A stretch of DNA of 64,000 bases from Nilaparvata lugens (lineage: Eukaryota > Arthropoda > Insecta > Hemiptera > Delphacidae). Under the pieces are notes generated by a model. That model was given only the letters and a program-made list of their open reading frames with translations. It did not search any database and was not told where the DNA came from. Both the position numbers and the translations under genes were made by a program. Where the stretch lies: positions 43,195,295 through 43,259,294 of the forward strand of contig NC_052507.1 in assembly GCF_014356525.2 (NCBI RefSeq), read 5' to 3'. Positions 23,305 through 34,559 of this stretch are shown piece after piece; positions within the stretch are counted from its first letter, which is position 1; each line of letters opens with the position of its first letter.

Positions 23305-23765
23305 CTAGTGAAATGTTTCTGTGTAGCTCCATAACTCTGAATTAAATATGCAGTGTCAATATTACGATGTCGTCCCATGGTAAAATATCCTCTTATTTGA
23401 GGTACATGATTGAGTTGCAAGTCGTCAAATATAGCTAAAGAATATTCTGATATTTTGTTCGGATGAGGTATAGATTAAGAATTATTGTTTATATGAAATT
23501 CAACATCTTTCATTTTTGAAAAGACTTTTCTCAAAAACAAGTAGTTATCTTGATACTCGCTCTTCGTATGCAAGTATATAGTTTCAAATCTCAAGCCATT
23601 CTTTGAAAAAATTAAATTAAATAGCAAATTGGTCTTGCCACAGCCTGAAGAGCCTATTATAAGGATCCTCGCATTATGAGGTAACAACTTACCATTTTTA
23701 CACCATGTTGGCATTTCTTTCTCTCTCATAACTTTGTCGAAATTCACTATTGGGATATTACTCAT
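23250..23765 (-). pseudogene. Packaging ATPase (FtsK/HerA type), broken
   Basis: The frame from the ATG at 23765 gives a P-loop (GSSGCGKTN, residues about 38-46) preceded by a hydrophobic strand (ARILIIG), as in genome-packaging ATPases of Mavericks, poxviruses and adeno-like viruses, which drive DNA into preformed capsids. An in-frame TAA near 23475 ends this part. The same frame then resumes with a Walker B strand (SLAIFDD), MGRHRNIDT and a sensor-like QSYGATQ segment before ending at 23250. The usual C-terminal 50-80 residues are absent and the DUF8207-like frame begins instead. The protein could not be full length. The upstream GTG at 23774 is possible but the ATG is preferred. Confidence 0.85.
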
Positions 23766-24150
23766 GTTAGACACGTGTACAGCATGTGATCTGATAAGGA
23801 ACTAATCATTTTTTGTAAGTTATCAGGGAGGAGGAGGAGGAGGGTGTGCACTAGACACCACATGGCTGTGTGTATAGCTTATCACATCGAGATGCAAGCG
23901 ACAGGCTCTCCCCTTTCAATGCACTGATAGAAGTTTCTCACTTCAACATATCGTTCCCTGTCTCTCCCGCACCCCCTTTACTAGAATGCATCTGTTGCTT
24001 GCCCTTATCTAAGCCTTAGCAAATTACGAGAATGAAACTTCGGATTAAAATGAAACTGAGAAGCATTTTTTGATAAAGAGGTATTATATTTACACCAAAT
24101 CTTTGTCATATTTACACTGAATGGAATGTATTACATGGATTGATGATATA
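23766..24150. other. Intergenic DNA between ATPase and integrase genes
   Basis: Contains a GGA-rich run (about 23826-23842), pyrimidine-rich sequence and nothing that looks coding. Confidence 0.4.
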
Positions 24151-25093
24151 TTATTTTTCATCTAATAGTTGACTTCTACTAATATAACTAGGCGTTGAAA
24201 ATCCAATCCATTTAACGAGCAATCCTTTTTTGTCGCACTTTAATATTTTTTTAATCAGATATACTTGTCTCTCCGATTCGTTTAATTCTGTTTTTTTTTA
24301 ATTCTTCTTCATAAAACCTACCACTAATTACTTCTCCGTTTAGATCTCGCAAGCTAAATGTTACAGGTTGAGAAGGAAATATAGAATGAATTACAAAATA
24401 CTCTGCACTCCAATTTATGTTATAAGATTTATCAAAAAGAACCCTTTTCTTTGAGATTCATACAACATCTCCTAGCTTAAATTTCGGTTTTGAATTTTTC
24501 AATTTATATACAGAATTCAAAGACATTAAAACACGATTATGATCTTTTTTCCTCACATCTTTAGGTTTCATTCCAATTGAAGTGTGCATTGTTGCATTAT
24601 GATCACGAACCAAACTGTCTAGCTGTGATATCCAGTTTTTGGTTCCACGTTCAGTTAAATATCTATAAATTTTTGCTTTGATTGTTCTATTGAACCTATC
24701 AACTATGAAGGCTTTCTTATCGCTAAAAACATGATAATGTTTAATACTGTATCTATCTAATAACACTTTAACTTTTGAATTGAAGAATTCTGTTCCTTGA
24801 TCTGATTGAAACAACTCAACTCCTTCATTTTTAGAAATAATTGGCTTGAGTGCATCAAATACAGATTGACTTGACTTGTCTTTTAATGGTACACAATATG
24901 CAAATTTTGAAAAACAATTAATAACAGCTAAGATATACCTATAACCTTTATTAAAACGTGATAAACTGCTCATCTCAATGAGATCAGCTTGAAGCAAGTC
25001 TTTTTCACTTTTCAACTCATATTTGCGAGTGGGATAGTTAACATGTGGTACACTATGAAGTTCTAATGCTATCTTAGATCTAATGATATTCAT
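24151..25093 (-). pseudogene. Maverick integrase (retroviral type, with chromodomain), broken
   Basis: The rve-type catalytic core lies within residues 30-190 from the ATG at 25093. The first two acidic residues are D37 (LQADLIEM) and D98 (FQSDQGTEF). The third position, in VDRFNRT, is Asp132 (codon 24698-24700), where integrases normally have Glu. The core ends at an in-frame TGA (24458-24460) after KFKLGDVV. The frame then continues through an SH3-like segment, shifts at a run of nine T (24291-24299) and closes with a chromodomain-like segment (YLIKKILKC, LVKWIGF) to a TAA at 24151. Polinton integrases commonly carry such a chromodomain and insert the linear element with a short target duplication. 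With a stop, a frameshift and an altered catalytic residue, this copy is almost surely inactive. Confidence 0.9.
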
Positions 25094-25159
25094 ATTTACA
25101 ACACAAAATCAAAATAAGTGGTGATGGATGCTTGTCATAGGACATAATGAGCAATCAGT

Positions 25160-28100
25160 TCAGAGTGTTGTTGGCACTCTATAATGTCCGGAAGGTAAAG
25201 TGTCAACACCATTCTCAGCAATATGTCTCTTATCGTCATAAGGACTCAAACAGATTTTTGCACATTCAATCTGATACACGGTGTGATTATAGGACCTCAT
25301 CATATTAAATTTTTCAATGTGTTCACAACGTTCAATCAGCGATTTCTTATATAAATTAAAATTAAGTTTTCTACATTTCACTCCAGTCTGTACACCCTTT
25401 GCTTCACATTTATTTACAGGTTCTTCATTCTTGTTACATACTAAATATGAGTGGACTTTGGATCGAAGCCCTACAAATTTATGGACAGGTCTCGAGGCAG
25501 TCTCATCCTTGAACTTTCCTACAACTTTATTTCTCTCCATGGAAAAGCATGGGTGGTAAGGAGGGTAATTACTAGTGTCGAAAAGGGTCAAATTTCCTTT
25601 AATCAACTGATACATGTCTTCGACTTTCATGTTTAAAAGAAAACTATCTGTATCGGTCATACAGAGTTCTACACGATCCCACAGTATAATTTTTGTAATT
25701 TGCAATAGAAAAAATCGTACATATGGAATTTACTCAACTCCAGTACGGAAAACACGGAATAGACAGGCTTGTTCATTTTTAGTTCCAACTTGCGAGAGAA
25801 AACCACAATCACGTTTGGACTAATTATTTGCCAGCGTTTACATAACAGATTTGAAATGTACTTATCTAACCATTTTTCATCCATGATAATTTTAACATTG
25901 ATTCGCTTACGACTTGATTGAATCGTCTTGCCAAAAATCAAATTACAACAGGCCTTAAAGAAGGATATTTCAAATTTATTTTTCGCGTTCTGTCTATTCC
26001 GGATATTGGAGTTGATGTAGCTTTTCAGCCAGGGAGATTGGGAAAAGCTAATGACACGATGTACTTTCGATAATTGCAAGCTGAGCTGAAGGTAGAGCTT
26101 TAAATTGACGTAGTGAACAATGTACTTTTCACGGTCAAAAAGTGTGTTCATGAGCTTTTTGGTTCCAGTTTGACTGTTCTCATTTGTTTGGTAGTTTGAC
26201 AGCAATTCGCGCGGGGGTGTTTGGTGGAGAGGCACGAGTGGGAAGCTGGCATGCTTATCATGTAACTCTTGAGGGTACTTGAGATCACATTCTATTATAT
26301 ATCCGGTTTCTGAATTGCTGTCCAAATTCGCGAAATCAAGCTTGGAAATTTCTTCCTCTGAGAGGAATTTGAAATTTCCAACAGGTAAGCTTCGGCTCAT
26401 AGCTTCCGAGTATAAACTGTTTGCATTGATATAAAGGAGATAATTACTCGGTTTTGAAGGGTCGTATGTTTCGAGTAGATGTTTGTCATTCGCTTCACAA
26501 TAACGTTTACCGATAAATGACACCCCACCTCTCATCACTGCCTCAAACATGAGATGCATGTCAGGATGAGTAATCAATTGTAGTTCGACTTTAGTGTGTT
26601 TCAACATACAATTCCAAGTAAAGTGCGCAAGGGAAAGAAAATGGGTGACATCAAGGCCATATGAGCTAAAAAGCGTAGACCTCATGGATTCAAAAACTTC
26701 CGCTAATAGCATCACGTCCAAACATAAATAGAAATCGTGATATTCACCAAGCGATTTCAGCTTGAATGTCGAGAACACTCTTTGAGCATGCTCATATTCT
26801 TTGCGAGACAGAGGTGTATCAGTTAAATCATTATGAAAACATTCGATGGGAGGAAGCGATGTTTCCGCGAATTTTTCGGGGCAACTCATGTATGAGTAAG
26901 GATATATTCCTTCTTTCAACAAGAGTTGTCTGTGTTCGCATGGGGGATCATGAAACACTGAAAATAAACGTTCAAATTTCTTCTCCATGTCTGTACTTTG
27001 CACTAAATTACGCACCAATACTTCCAAGGATTCAGACATAAACTTGTAGGAATCTAAAAATTCAATTTTGCCTACTGAAAGTGTCAAAAATCTCTCTGAC
27101 GTATTTGCGATGCAGGAAACTTCTTTTTTACATTTACCGAGCGCTTCCAGAATAAAATGTGGATCAAACCCGGAGAAATTGTGAAAATAACACAAAATGT
27201 ACTCCAGAGTACAAGTCGATAAATTACAAGAAACGTGTGCCGCACATAGGTAATTTCCGGTTCCGTGCGCATGGTGACGACATTTAATATCGGTGTCTAA
27301 AAACGGTTCAGCACAAAGCCCGCAGTTTACCGAATTTTGAAATTCGCACTCTTGACTTTCGGATGAAGCTTGCATCGGAATTTCTCGTTTCATATCCTCA
27401 TACAAAATGTCGCCGAGATCTGTAATTTCCTGAAGAAATTTCTCCATGATTTTTTCATTTAAACTACTCGATCTATGGAGTACAGGTCCGTAAGCAATTT
27501 CCCTGTTCACATCGATAACAACAAAACAATAGCCGCAGGGAATATGTCGTGCTGTTTTCTTTGTATAGCTATGGGTGATTTCATCCCAATCGGATTCATC
27601 ATCTCCATTATTATCGATATTAACAACATAAGTTTCTAAATCCGCGTAAATGGTGTAATTTTTATCAATGTAGCGCCTAGTTTCTAGAATTTAATTGTCT
27701 TTCCGCATTTAGGATATGAAACATGCTGTGATTGAAACTTGGAACAAAGCTGTTCATGTTTTATCAAATTTGCTTTACCATCACAATTTTTGCAAATGTG
27801 TACTTGTCTGTTGCATTTTGAATGGTGAGAGAGAAGACACGATAGCCCGTTTTTCCCGTTCACGGTATTAATTAAACAGAAATGAGTTTCTCCTACATCG
27901 GCTTTCAGCATTAAAAGGTGAATTTGGTGCTTACGAGTGCGGAAAATGCTTGTACGGTAGGGGAAAAACTTTTTGTTGTCATACGCGATGACGTGAATTG
28001 CAATATCCGGATTTAGTATTTCAAATTTCTTAATATCGCGTGTTGTCACCAGGAAATTTACTCCTCGCGTATCAAGTGTGTGAGGAAACTTGCTCAAATA

Positions 28101-28685
28101 CTTTACAGTGAAGCGAGAGTTCGATGGTTTCTGATGGAAATACGGGAGGACTGACCATAAAAAGCATTTTTCGTCAGACAGATTTTTGACATTTATAATA
28201 CATTCTTTGTTTTTAAGAAATTGCGGTGTTTGAATAAAACTGGATGTGGAGATTGGATTAAATTTAATCACTTTCACATCCAGTGACTCAATTTTCATCA
28301 AAACCCAACCGCTGTCGTGTCGAACAAAGTTGTCAAATGATGACATGATTTTTCTCACGGCCAACATGAAATGCTCGTTAAGATCTTCATAGTTCTTAAG
28401 CACGTTTAGTGCTATGTTGGAGTAACTATGAAGATTCATTAAAGATGAGACAGTCTCCCTAACCTCATCATCCATCACCACTAATTTATACAACAAAACA
28501 TTCAGCACGATGAACCACTTCACGTTTGCATCATGGCGTGCTGCGTGCTCCCTAATTATATCAAAAACGTGCCATTTCGATCTCTGGAGCACGTTTTCGA
28601 TACTGATTTCCTTGGGATCGTTGACAGTTATGCGATGATGCACTGCTGCGGAATTGACGCTGTGTACTCTGCGTTCCCTCGGCAT
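25160..28685 (-). pseudogene. Protein-primed family B DNA polymerase (Maverick PolB), broken
   Basis: One gene of about 1,170 codons in three frames. Part 1 (28685 to about 27690) is the N-terminal region, with a CxxC...HxxxxC zinc-like motif (HICKNCDGKANLIKHEQLC). A frameshift near 27690 leads to part 2, which has Exo I (YADLETYV, about 27630-27648), Exo II (HNFSGFDPHF) and Exo III (YHDFYLCLD), then polymerase motif A and motif B (FKACCNLIFGKT). A second frameshift near 25690 leads to part 3, with motif C (MTDTDSF, about 25642-25660) and the C-terminus (SPYDDKRHI). Motif A reads YINANSLY: the metal-binding Asp is Asn (codon 25 bases AAT at 26425-26427). The family replicates linear genomes with a terminal protein primer. 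Two frameshifts and the lost motif A Asp make this copy inactive. Confidence 0.93.
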
Positions 28686-28796
28686 GATGTTAGATTCTGA
28701 AAAACAAAAGAATAACGATCAGGATGACATAGAGTTTCATGTATGTTTTTTAATCAGTTGTGAATTGGCATTGGTAGGAGAAGGCTGTGTGTGAAA
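28686..28796. promoter_or_regulatory. Divergent intergenic region, possible bidirectional promoter
   Basis: Only 111 bases separate the ATG of the polymerase gene (minus strand) from the ATG of the BIR gene (plus strand). The segment is AT-rich and has no coding frame, so it must hold the start signals of both genes if they are transcribed from their own promoters. I cannot identify a specific TATA or initiator element with confidence. Confidence 0.35.
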
Positions 28797-29417
28797 ATGA
28801 TATCTCAAGATCACATAATGTTGCATAAAAGATTGAGATTATTATCTTTTGATAAAAGATGGACAAAATCTTCTCCGCATTTGTCCGCGGAAAACATGGC
28901 GAAAGAGGGATTTTTATTCTCATCTGCGCCAGACATTGTGCGATGTGTATTTTGTTCAATTTGTTTGGGAAAATAAGAAGAAAGTGACATAACAGCAATA
29001 GAACATGCAAGGTACAGCCTGAACTGTAGAAGGAAATATAATATAACAATTGAAGAGGAGAATTTCGATAATAATATTCTACGGCAATATGAAGAAAGAT
29101 ATTTAACTTTTAATCGTGTAGAAGATTCATCCATTCAAGGAGTGTATTTTGAAAAGCATCATCTACATTGTGACTTTTGTAAATCATTATCCAATAAAGC
29201 AGAGTATTTTGCGAGAAATGGTTATTTCTTACATAAAAAACCATTCTATCTGCAATGTGTCTATTGCAAATATATTATCAAAAATCCATTCGAGAAAGTA
29301 ATGCTTTTACCGTTTTGTTTATATGAAGAGTGTGAGAAAAAAGAGTGGGGGGAGGATATTCCGGATATACCGTATCGTAAAGATGAGGTGAAATCACATG
29401 CATGCAGTATATTGTAG
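28797..29417 (+). pseudogene. BIR-domain (IAP-like) protein with one in-frame stop
   Basis: The ATG at 28797 opens a frame that runs to a TAG at 29415-29417 (about 206 codons), interrupted once by a TAA at 28974-28976 (codon 60). The first domain has the BIR pattern: RLLSFDKRW, then MAKEGFLF, and the zinc ligands spaced C-x2-C-x16-H-x6-C (C50, C53, H70, C77). The stop sits where BIR domains usually have a conserved Trp. The second half (AEYFARNGYFL, CVYCKYI) resembles a degenerate BIR lacking its C-terminal ligands, and ends in an acidic tail. There is no RING finger. BIR proteins of insect DNA viruses block apoptosis; this one could have had that role in the element. It diverges from PolB by 111 bases. 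Premature termination would remove the H and last C ligands. Confidence 0.85.
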
Positions 29418-29419
29418 AA

Positions 29420-29600
29420 GGTTTTTTATCCTCTGAGCACAAATATTGTTCTCCGATGACAAAAATCCTCCCCTCCGAGAACAAATATTGTTCTCCGATG
29501 ACAAAAATCCTTCCCTCCGAGTACAAAAACTGTCCTTGGAGGACAAATATTGTCCTCCGAGGACAATTTTCCTCTCCTCCACAGAGGATAAAATCAAAGT
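29420..29600. repeat. Minisatellite (TCCGAGGACAAATATTG units)
   Basis: Eight to ten units of about 18-20 bases alternate between CTCCGAGAACAAATATTGT and CTCCGATGACAAAAATCC. It directly follows the stop of the BIR gene. Each unit is partly self-complementary. Confidence 0.85.
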
Positions 29601-29639
29601 AAAAATGTACTTACATGTACTGGGTGATGCTGTGTGAAT

Positions 29640-30010
29640 CTCCTCGAGTGTGTAGGTGGCTATGCTTCCTTTTCGATTGATTCCTCTCAGGTGTAGATAC
29701 CGGCTATGCTTCCTTTCAGATTGATTCCTCTCAGGTGTGTTGCCTCAACAAGAGCTCAACTGCTTATGAGGTCCGGAACTCAAGTTGAGAAGTGAGAAAA
29801 TGCTGTGAAAACTATGAAATATTCAATAACTGAACTGAAATCAATCAAGAGGCGAGAATGCTATTCAAAAAATGTTTGAGTAAGCCCTATGTTGAAATGC
29901 TGTGAAAATGATGAAATATTTAATAACTGAACTGAAATCAATAAGCATCATGAGGGCTATTCAAAATATGTTCAAGTGAGTTGACATGGAGGAGATTTTT
30001 TCAGCTTCTA
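29640..30010. repeat. Two sets of direct repeats
   Basis: A unit of about 52 bases with GGCTATGCTTCCTTT and GATTGATTCCTCTCAGGTGT occurs twice at 29655-29750. A unit of about 105 bases with AATGCTGTGAAAA, ATTCAATAACTGAACTGAAA and ATGCTATTCAAAA occurs twice at 29800-29985. No coding frame. Confidence 0.75.
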
Positions 30011-30327
30011 GCAGGTGTTTTCACCATCCCATGCAGAGTTCTAGACGAGATTTTTTTTTGTCTTCTAACACATGTACAAGGATGCTATTCGAAAAATGAT
30101 TGAGTGTCAGTTTTTTGTGATAGGAGAGAGAATACTTACAAATCTGAATGTTGCCGATAACGATGTGGGAGCACGTGTTGTAGGGGAGAAATTTGAATTT
30201 TTTTCGCCTTGTAGCATGCTTTGCTCTCACTCGCACGAGCCTGGAACAGAGAGAGGAACGTATGGTATACAAACAGAAGTGATGAGAGGAAAATTATGAT
30301 TTACATCTGAGTCTACATTGAGTAACG

Positions 30328-31992
30328 ATGAGTTCTCCATCAACATCTTCTCCATCATACATGCTGCCGGATAGTCCACCAGCACACCAGCGCGTGCTCA
30401 ACTATTGGCAGCGCAAAGCTGCCCACGCTGCTGCTGAGTCGTCCGCTGCTGCTGCTGCACCTGCTCCACTTAATGTGGAACCACCATCACTGGGCGGCGA
30501 GATCGTGGTCGGGGACAGCCCTATTCAATGCTTGGCTCCAGCTGCTACCTGGGCACTGCGGCAAGCGGTGCCAACTACTCTACCGAACAACATCAGGCAG
30601 AAGCAGAGGAAGCGGAAGTTGGTGTTTGAGGAGGAGGCTGAAGTTAGCGGGGATGGGGTGCAGTCAATCTTCTCACAAACAAAGGTTAGTTTCAACAAAT
30701 ATTATTGACTTGTGGATGCACAGAATTTTTTTTATGTGATTGATTGTTAAGAAAATCTGTGCACATACAAGTCTTTGATTATTTGATATGAATATTATTC
30801 GAAGTTATTAGAAATTGATTGCAAGGAAATATTATTTGAAATGATTAGAAATTGAATTATGAGATATTATTGATTAAAGTAATCGAACATGCATAAATTA
30901 TTCGTTACAATATTATTTGAACTGATTAGAAATGGAATTATGAGATATTATTGATTAAAGTAATCGACCATGCATCAATTATTCATTACAATATTATTTG
31001 AAGTTATTAGAAATGGAATTATGAGATATTATTGTTCAAAGTAATCGATCATGCAACAATTATTTGTTACCAATATTATTTGAAATGATTAGAAATTGAT
31101 GCCAAGGAAATATTATTTGAAGCGATTAGAAATTGAATTATGAGATATTATTATTTAAAGTAATCGATCATGCAACAATTATTTGTTACCAATATTATTT
31201 GAAGTGATTAGAAATTGATGCCAAGGAAATATTATTTGAGGCGATTAGAAATTGAATTATGAGATATTATTGTTTAAAGTAATCGATCATGCATCAATGA
31301 TTTGTTACCAATATTATTTGAAGTGATTAGAAATTGATGCCAAGGAAATATTATTTGAAGCGATTAGAAATTGAATTATGAGATATTATTGTTAAAAGTA
31401 ATCGATCATGCATCAATTATTTGTTATCAATATTATTTCAATAACTGATATTACTCACTTTATGCAGAGAATGCCAATTCAATGATGTCAAGTTGAGATT
31501 ATGACAATAATCTGATGTAGAGATCAATAATCTATTGATCAAGTTCTCTAGTATGATGATAATCTGAAACAAATAAGTCACTAATCAAATATTTTTCAAC
31601 AGAAACGAGCTGGAATGGATGAGAACTCATCCATGGTGCCACTGATGAAGGAGGTGCGACGAAGGGAGGAGGAGGAGGATGAGATGGAGTTCGTAACAAT
31701 TGTAAATGCACCAACGCCCAAACCGTGGATCCCGCTGAGGGAATTAAAGGAGCGCACTCCCTACCCCATAGTTGGAGCGAGGGAACAGACAAATATTCAC
31801 GGACGACGAGTAATTTTAAAAATTACCAATGTAGGAAGCAAATCTACGAGTGAGGTGTATTTACCGCAAAGATTTGCTTCCTGCATTAGCTCAGAGAAAA
31901 TACACCAATTCAACCTCAAGTGTAAAAATTTTGTGATGCTGGTAACACATAGGTCAGCAAATTGGTCCGATATAAAAATTGTTAAGCAATAA
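30328..31992 (+). CDS. Probable two-exon Maverick gene, 248 aa, unknown function
   Basis: Exon 1 (30328-30684) encodes a Pro/Ser/Ala-rich region ending in a basic patch (RQKQRKRKL) and acidic stretch. A consensus-like donor (AAAG|GTTAGT) follows at 30685 and an acceptor (TTTTTCAACAG) ends at 31602. The phase is exact (0), joining to exon 2 (31603-31992). Exon 2 has a Glu/Arg-rich helix and then a compact domain (YPIVGAREQTNIHGRRVILK, then VYLPQRFASC). I recall this C-terminal domain type in many insect mobile elements and it could be a small OB-fold-like nucleic-acid binding domain, which would suit a single-strand binding role in protein-primed replication. That is a tentative reading. The intron is 918 bases and is largely a tandem repeat. 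Alternatively the two parts are separate short genes. Confidence 0.6.
30790..31435. repeat. Tandem repeat of about 119 bases filling the intron
   Basis: Five to six copies of an AT-rich unit with GATTAGAAATTGATGCCAAG, GAATTATGAGATATTATTG and AAAGTAATCGATCATGCA. The last three copies are nearly identical, so amplification is recent. It lies wholly between the predicted splice sites. Confidence 0.9.
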
Positions 31993-32099
31993 CAATTTTT
32001 ATATCTATACAATTTGTCGACTTATGTGTTACGAATTGTATAGTTGAATGTAGTGAATGTAATAAATTGTAATATTGTTTTTATAAAAATTGTTTTCAA

Positions 32100-32263
32100 T
32101 TCTTACCTGTTGTTGTTGTTGTTGTTGATAAGTTTGTAATGAATAGTAGAAACACACACAGAACAAATGGTTCACCTGCTTACACTCTGTTGTGAATGAA
32201 ATATAAATAAGGTGAGCGCCCCTTTTATAGTTCTGTTGCAAGCATGCTCAGTAGTCTTTACTG

Positions 32264-32316
<53 letters not shown>

Positions 32317-32660
32317 TACTGGAACAAGGTAACAAACGGGAGAGGGAGAATGAACATACATTGCGGGAGGCTGATTTACACACATTTACACACATGTTGG
32401 AGACTTATTTTTGTTTTAGAAAGTATATTAATATGTGTTCAATACAGTTGTAACTTTTTTTTTCTGTTAACTTGAAAAAAAAATTACGCATTAAACCTAC
32501 AAAAGGGGAGAAATGTGTGTACACTTTCACTGAACAAACCGAGGAGAAATGTGTGTACACTTCCACTGCACAAAGCGGGGAGAAATGGTGTGTACACTTC
32601 AAACCCACATTCCGAGGAGGAATTGTGTGTTTAGTTTAACTTACAAAGCGGGGACAAAAC
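32100..32660. repeat. (CA)n tract and GTGTGTACACTT units at the inner edge of the left arm
   Basis: A (TTG)n run at about 32112-32128 is followed by a pure (CA)25 tract at 32264-32313, TGGAACAAGGTAACAAACGG, and four units of about 45 bases with GAGAAATGTGTGTACACTT and a GCGGGGA-like end (32500-32660). A related (CA)n plus TTGGAACAAGGTA block and GGTGTGTACACT words occur in reverse complement at 41657-41810. Confidence 0.75.
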
Positions 32661-33184
32661 TGGTTCTTAACACAAGTTCTGGCTGCAACACTTATTTCGA
32701 TATTTACTATTCTATTTGATCATAGAATACAATATCGTATGGGTCTTCGAAAGCCAGTTACATGCACGTTGATTTTTGTACGATTGTTTTTTGCCATCCT
32801 TATGAATTCGAATAAGGGCAACTTGTCAAACATCATCTGTTTGATCTAATAGAATTTTATAAGGACGGTTAAAAATTGATGTGTATGTAACTGGCTTTTA
32901 CTAAACAGGCTTCACGAATTACAATACGATAATAGGATAGTTGATACAATACATGGTTTTAATTCAGATTCATTCATTGATAGAAATAAAAGGAGATTCC
33001 GGTGTCGATAGCATCGAAGTCGCCAGGCTGGTCTGGATCATTTATGATTTTCTCAGTATGCAGTATCCACTCAGCAGCTCTTATACAACCACAAATTAGT
33101 TTCGTTTTACTTGGAATAGTAAGACATTATTTCATTATGTCCATTATTACAATAGATCAATTCAGATCCAGTTAGCTGTTAGAG
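32661..33184. other. AT-rich sequence, no gene seen
   Basis: Contains a weak inverted repeat (AGCCAGTTACATGCACGTTG near 32752 against TATGTAACTGGCTTTTA near 32885), consistent with a small MITE of about 150 bases. No coding frame. Confidence 0.4.
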
Positions 33185-33194
33185 TAATATAATG

Positions 33195-33295
33195 TAATTA
33201 CATTCTATACTCACTGTTCATCAGCACAATGTTTATAGCCTACTGTATGCAGTGAGTATAGAATGTTACATTCTATACTCACTGACTGCATATTT
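33195..33295. repeat. CAGTGAGTATAGAAT-type palindromic MITE cluster
   Basis: ACATTCTATACTCACTG occurs twice and its complement once within 100 bases. The same termini bound a 65-base palindrome at 52638-52702. Confidence 0.7.
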
Positions 33296-33579
33296 ATACT
33301 GTGTAATAGATTTTATGATTGTTGCAAAGATTTTAAGTCAATGATTCAACAGGAAATCCATGGTAATATTCAACGATTTCAACCTAATGAATTAGATTGT
33401 TGTATGACAAAATTGAAATCCCGAAACGTAAATAATTCAGTGAAGTTAACTGTACAAGGTTACTTTTTCTCGTATTTTATTGAGTGATAATGGGAGATAA
33501 TTTCTGATTCCATATTTGGATTCACCTTTTGAAGTTTGAAACTTTCAAAGCTGGAATTTTTTTTTAAACTAGAACTTTT

Positions 33580-33947
33580 AGGGCCGGTTTCCGAGCTCAG
33601 GATTTAGCTAAGTCCCAGACTCTAAACAGAAATAGTCAGAAAATTGGCTTTCCAAAAGGTCAGCTTTTATAATAGAAGTCTTAGTTTTTATTTTCTCATT
33701 TCTATAATTGGAAACGTTTTTCCTTGACGGAATTAGACATTCCTGAATAATTCAAAATAGCTGAAACTTTACACTATTTTCTCTTTATTTTATTTTGTGT
33801 TCAATTTTCTAGTTTTTCGAGATTTAATTCAAACGTGACTATGACAATGACTGCGACTACGCCCCGTCTTGGAAAACCAAATTTCTGACTCCAGCTGTTT
33901 AAAGTCTTGGACTAAGCTAAATCCCGAGCTCGGAAACCGGCCCCTAA
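33580..33947. repeat. MITE with GGGCCGGTTTCCGAGCTC termini
   Basis: The left end GGGCCGGTTTCCGAGCTC and the right end GAGCTCGGAAACCGGCCCC are reverse complements, and the match extends inward through TTTAGCTAAGTCC / GGACTAAGCTAAAT and CTAAACAG / CTGTTTA. The length of about 370 bases and lack of coding fit a MITE. The flanking trinucleotides are TTA and TAA, so no direct target duplication is claimed. Confidence 0.85.
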
Positions 33948-34559
33948 TGTTTTAAAATGTTCATGTTTGAACTTTTCAAGAGTGTTTAAAAGCTTCTAAA
34001 AACCTTTACCTGTGAGGCAGAAGTATTATTATCTTAGTAGGTACATTTTTACTAAACATAACTTTATGATAATGTAAAAGCTATATTAAAAACTGCTGTA
34101 ACTCCCTTGTTTTTGGGTATTTTCGAAAATGGACTTACGCTTTAAAAAATTGGGGTCGCTGAATCCAAATCCGAATACTTTGAGAAAAGTAATGAGTCAT
34201 ACTCTGAGCAAACGCGTCTGAAATTTGAGATCCCCTTGTGAAAGCCTTCGAGCTGCGAAATATGAAATGATCTGAAATATGATCTTCAGGAGACGGGATT
34301 CTGCCGTGTGAAACTAGCCTAAGAAAAACACGACGGCCTTGTTCACTCCCCCCACTATGACTTCTCAGTAGCTTGACCCTAACATTTACATGATCCTAGA
34401 AAGTAGTCTACACCTATGTTCACAGAATAATTCAGAATAATGTATCCTATTTGAAAGAGTGGATGCATGCAAAAAAAAACAACTTTCAAAGATCCATGTT
34501 CATCAAGCCTTCTGTTAACTGCAAGAGATTTCTGTATCTTTGTGAGTATCTTTGGGAGG
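33948..34559. other. Unannotated sequence, no gene seen
   Basis: No domain or clear repeat recognised. Confidence 0.35.

Noticed and set aside
24151..25093. A retrovirus or LTR element based on the integrase
   Set aside because: No reverse transcriptase, protease-gag or LTR adjoins it; neighbours are Maverick genes and the chromodomain fits the Maverick family.
29402..29637. Open frames after the BIR gene as extra exons
   Set aside because: They are translations of the 18-20 base minisatellite in three frames.
33580..33947. A 3-bp target duplication of a Harbinger-type MITE
   Set aside because: The flanks are TTA and TAA, which are not direct copies, so the class is not assigned.
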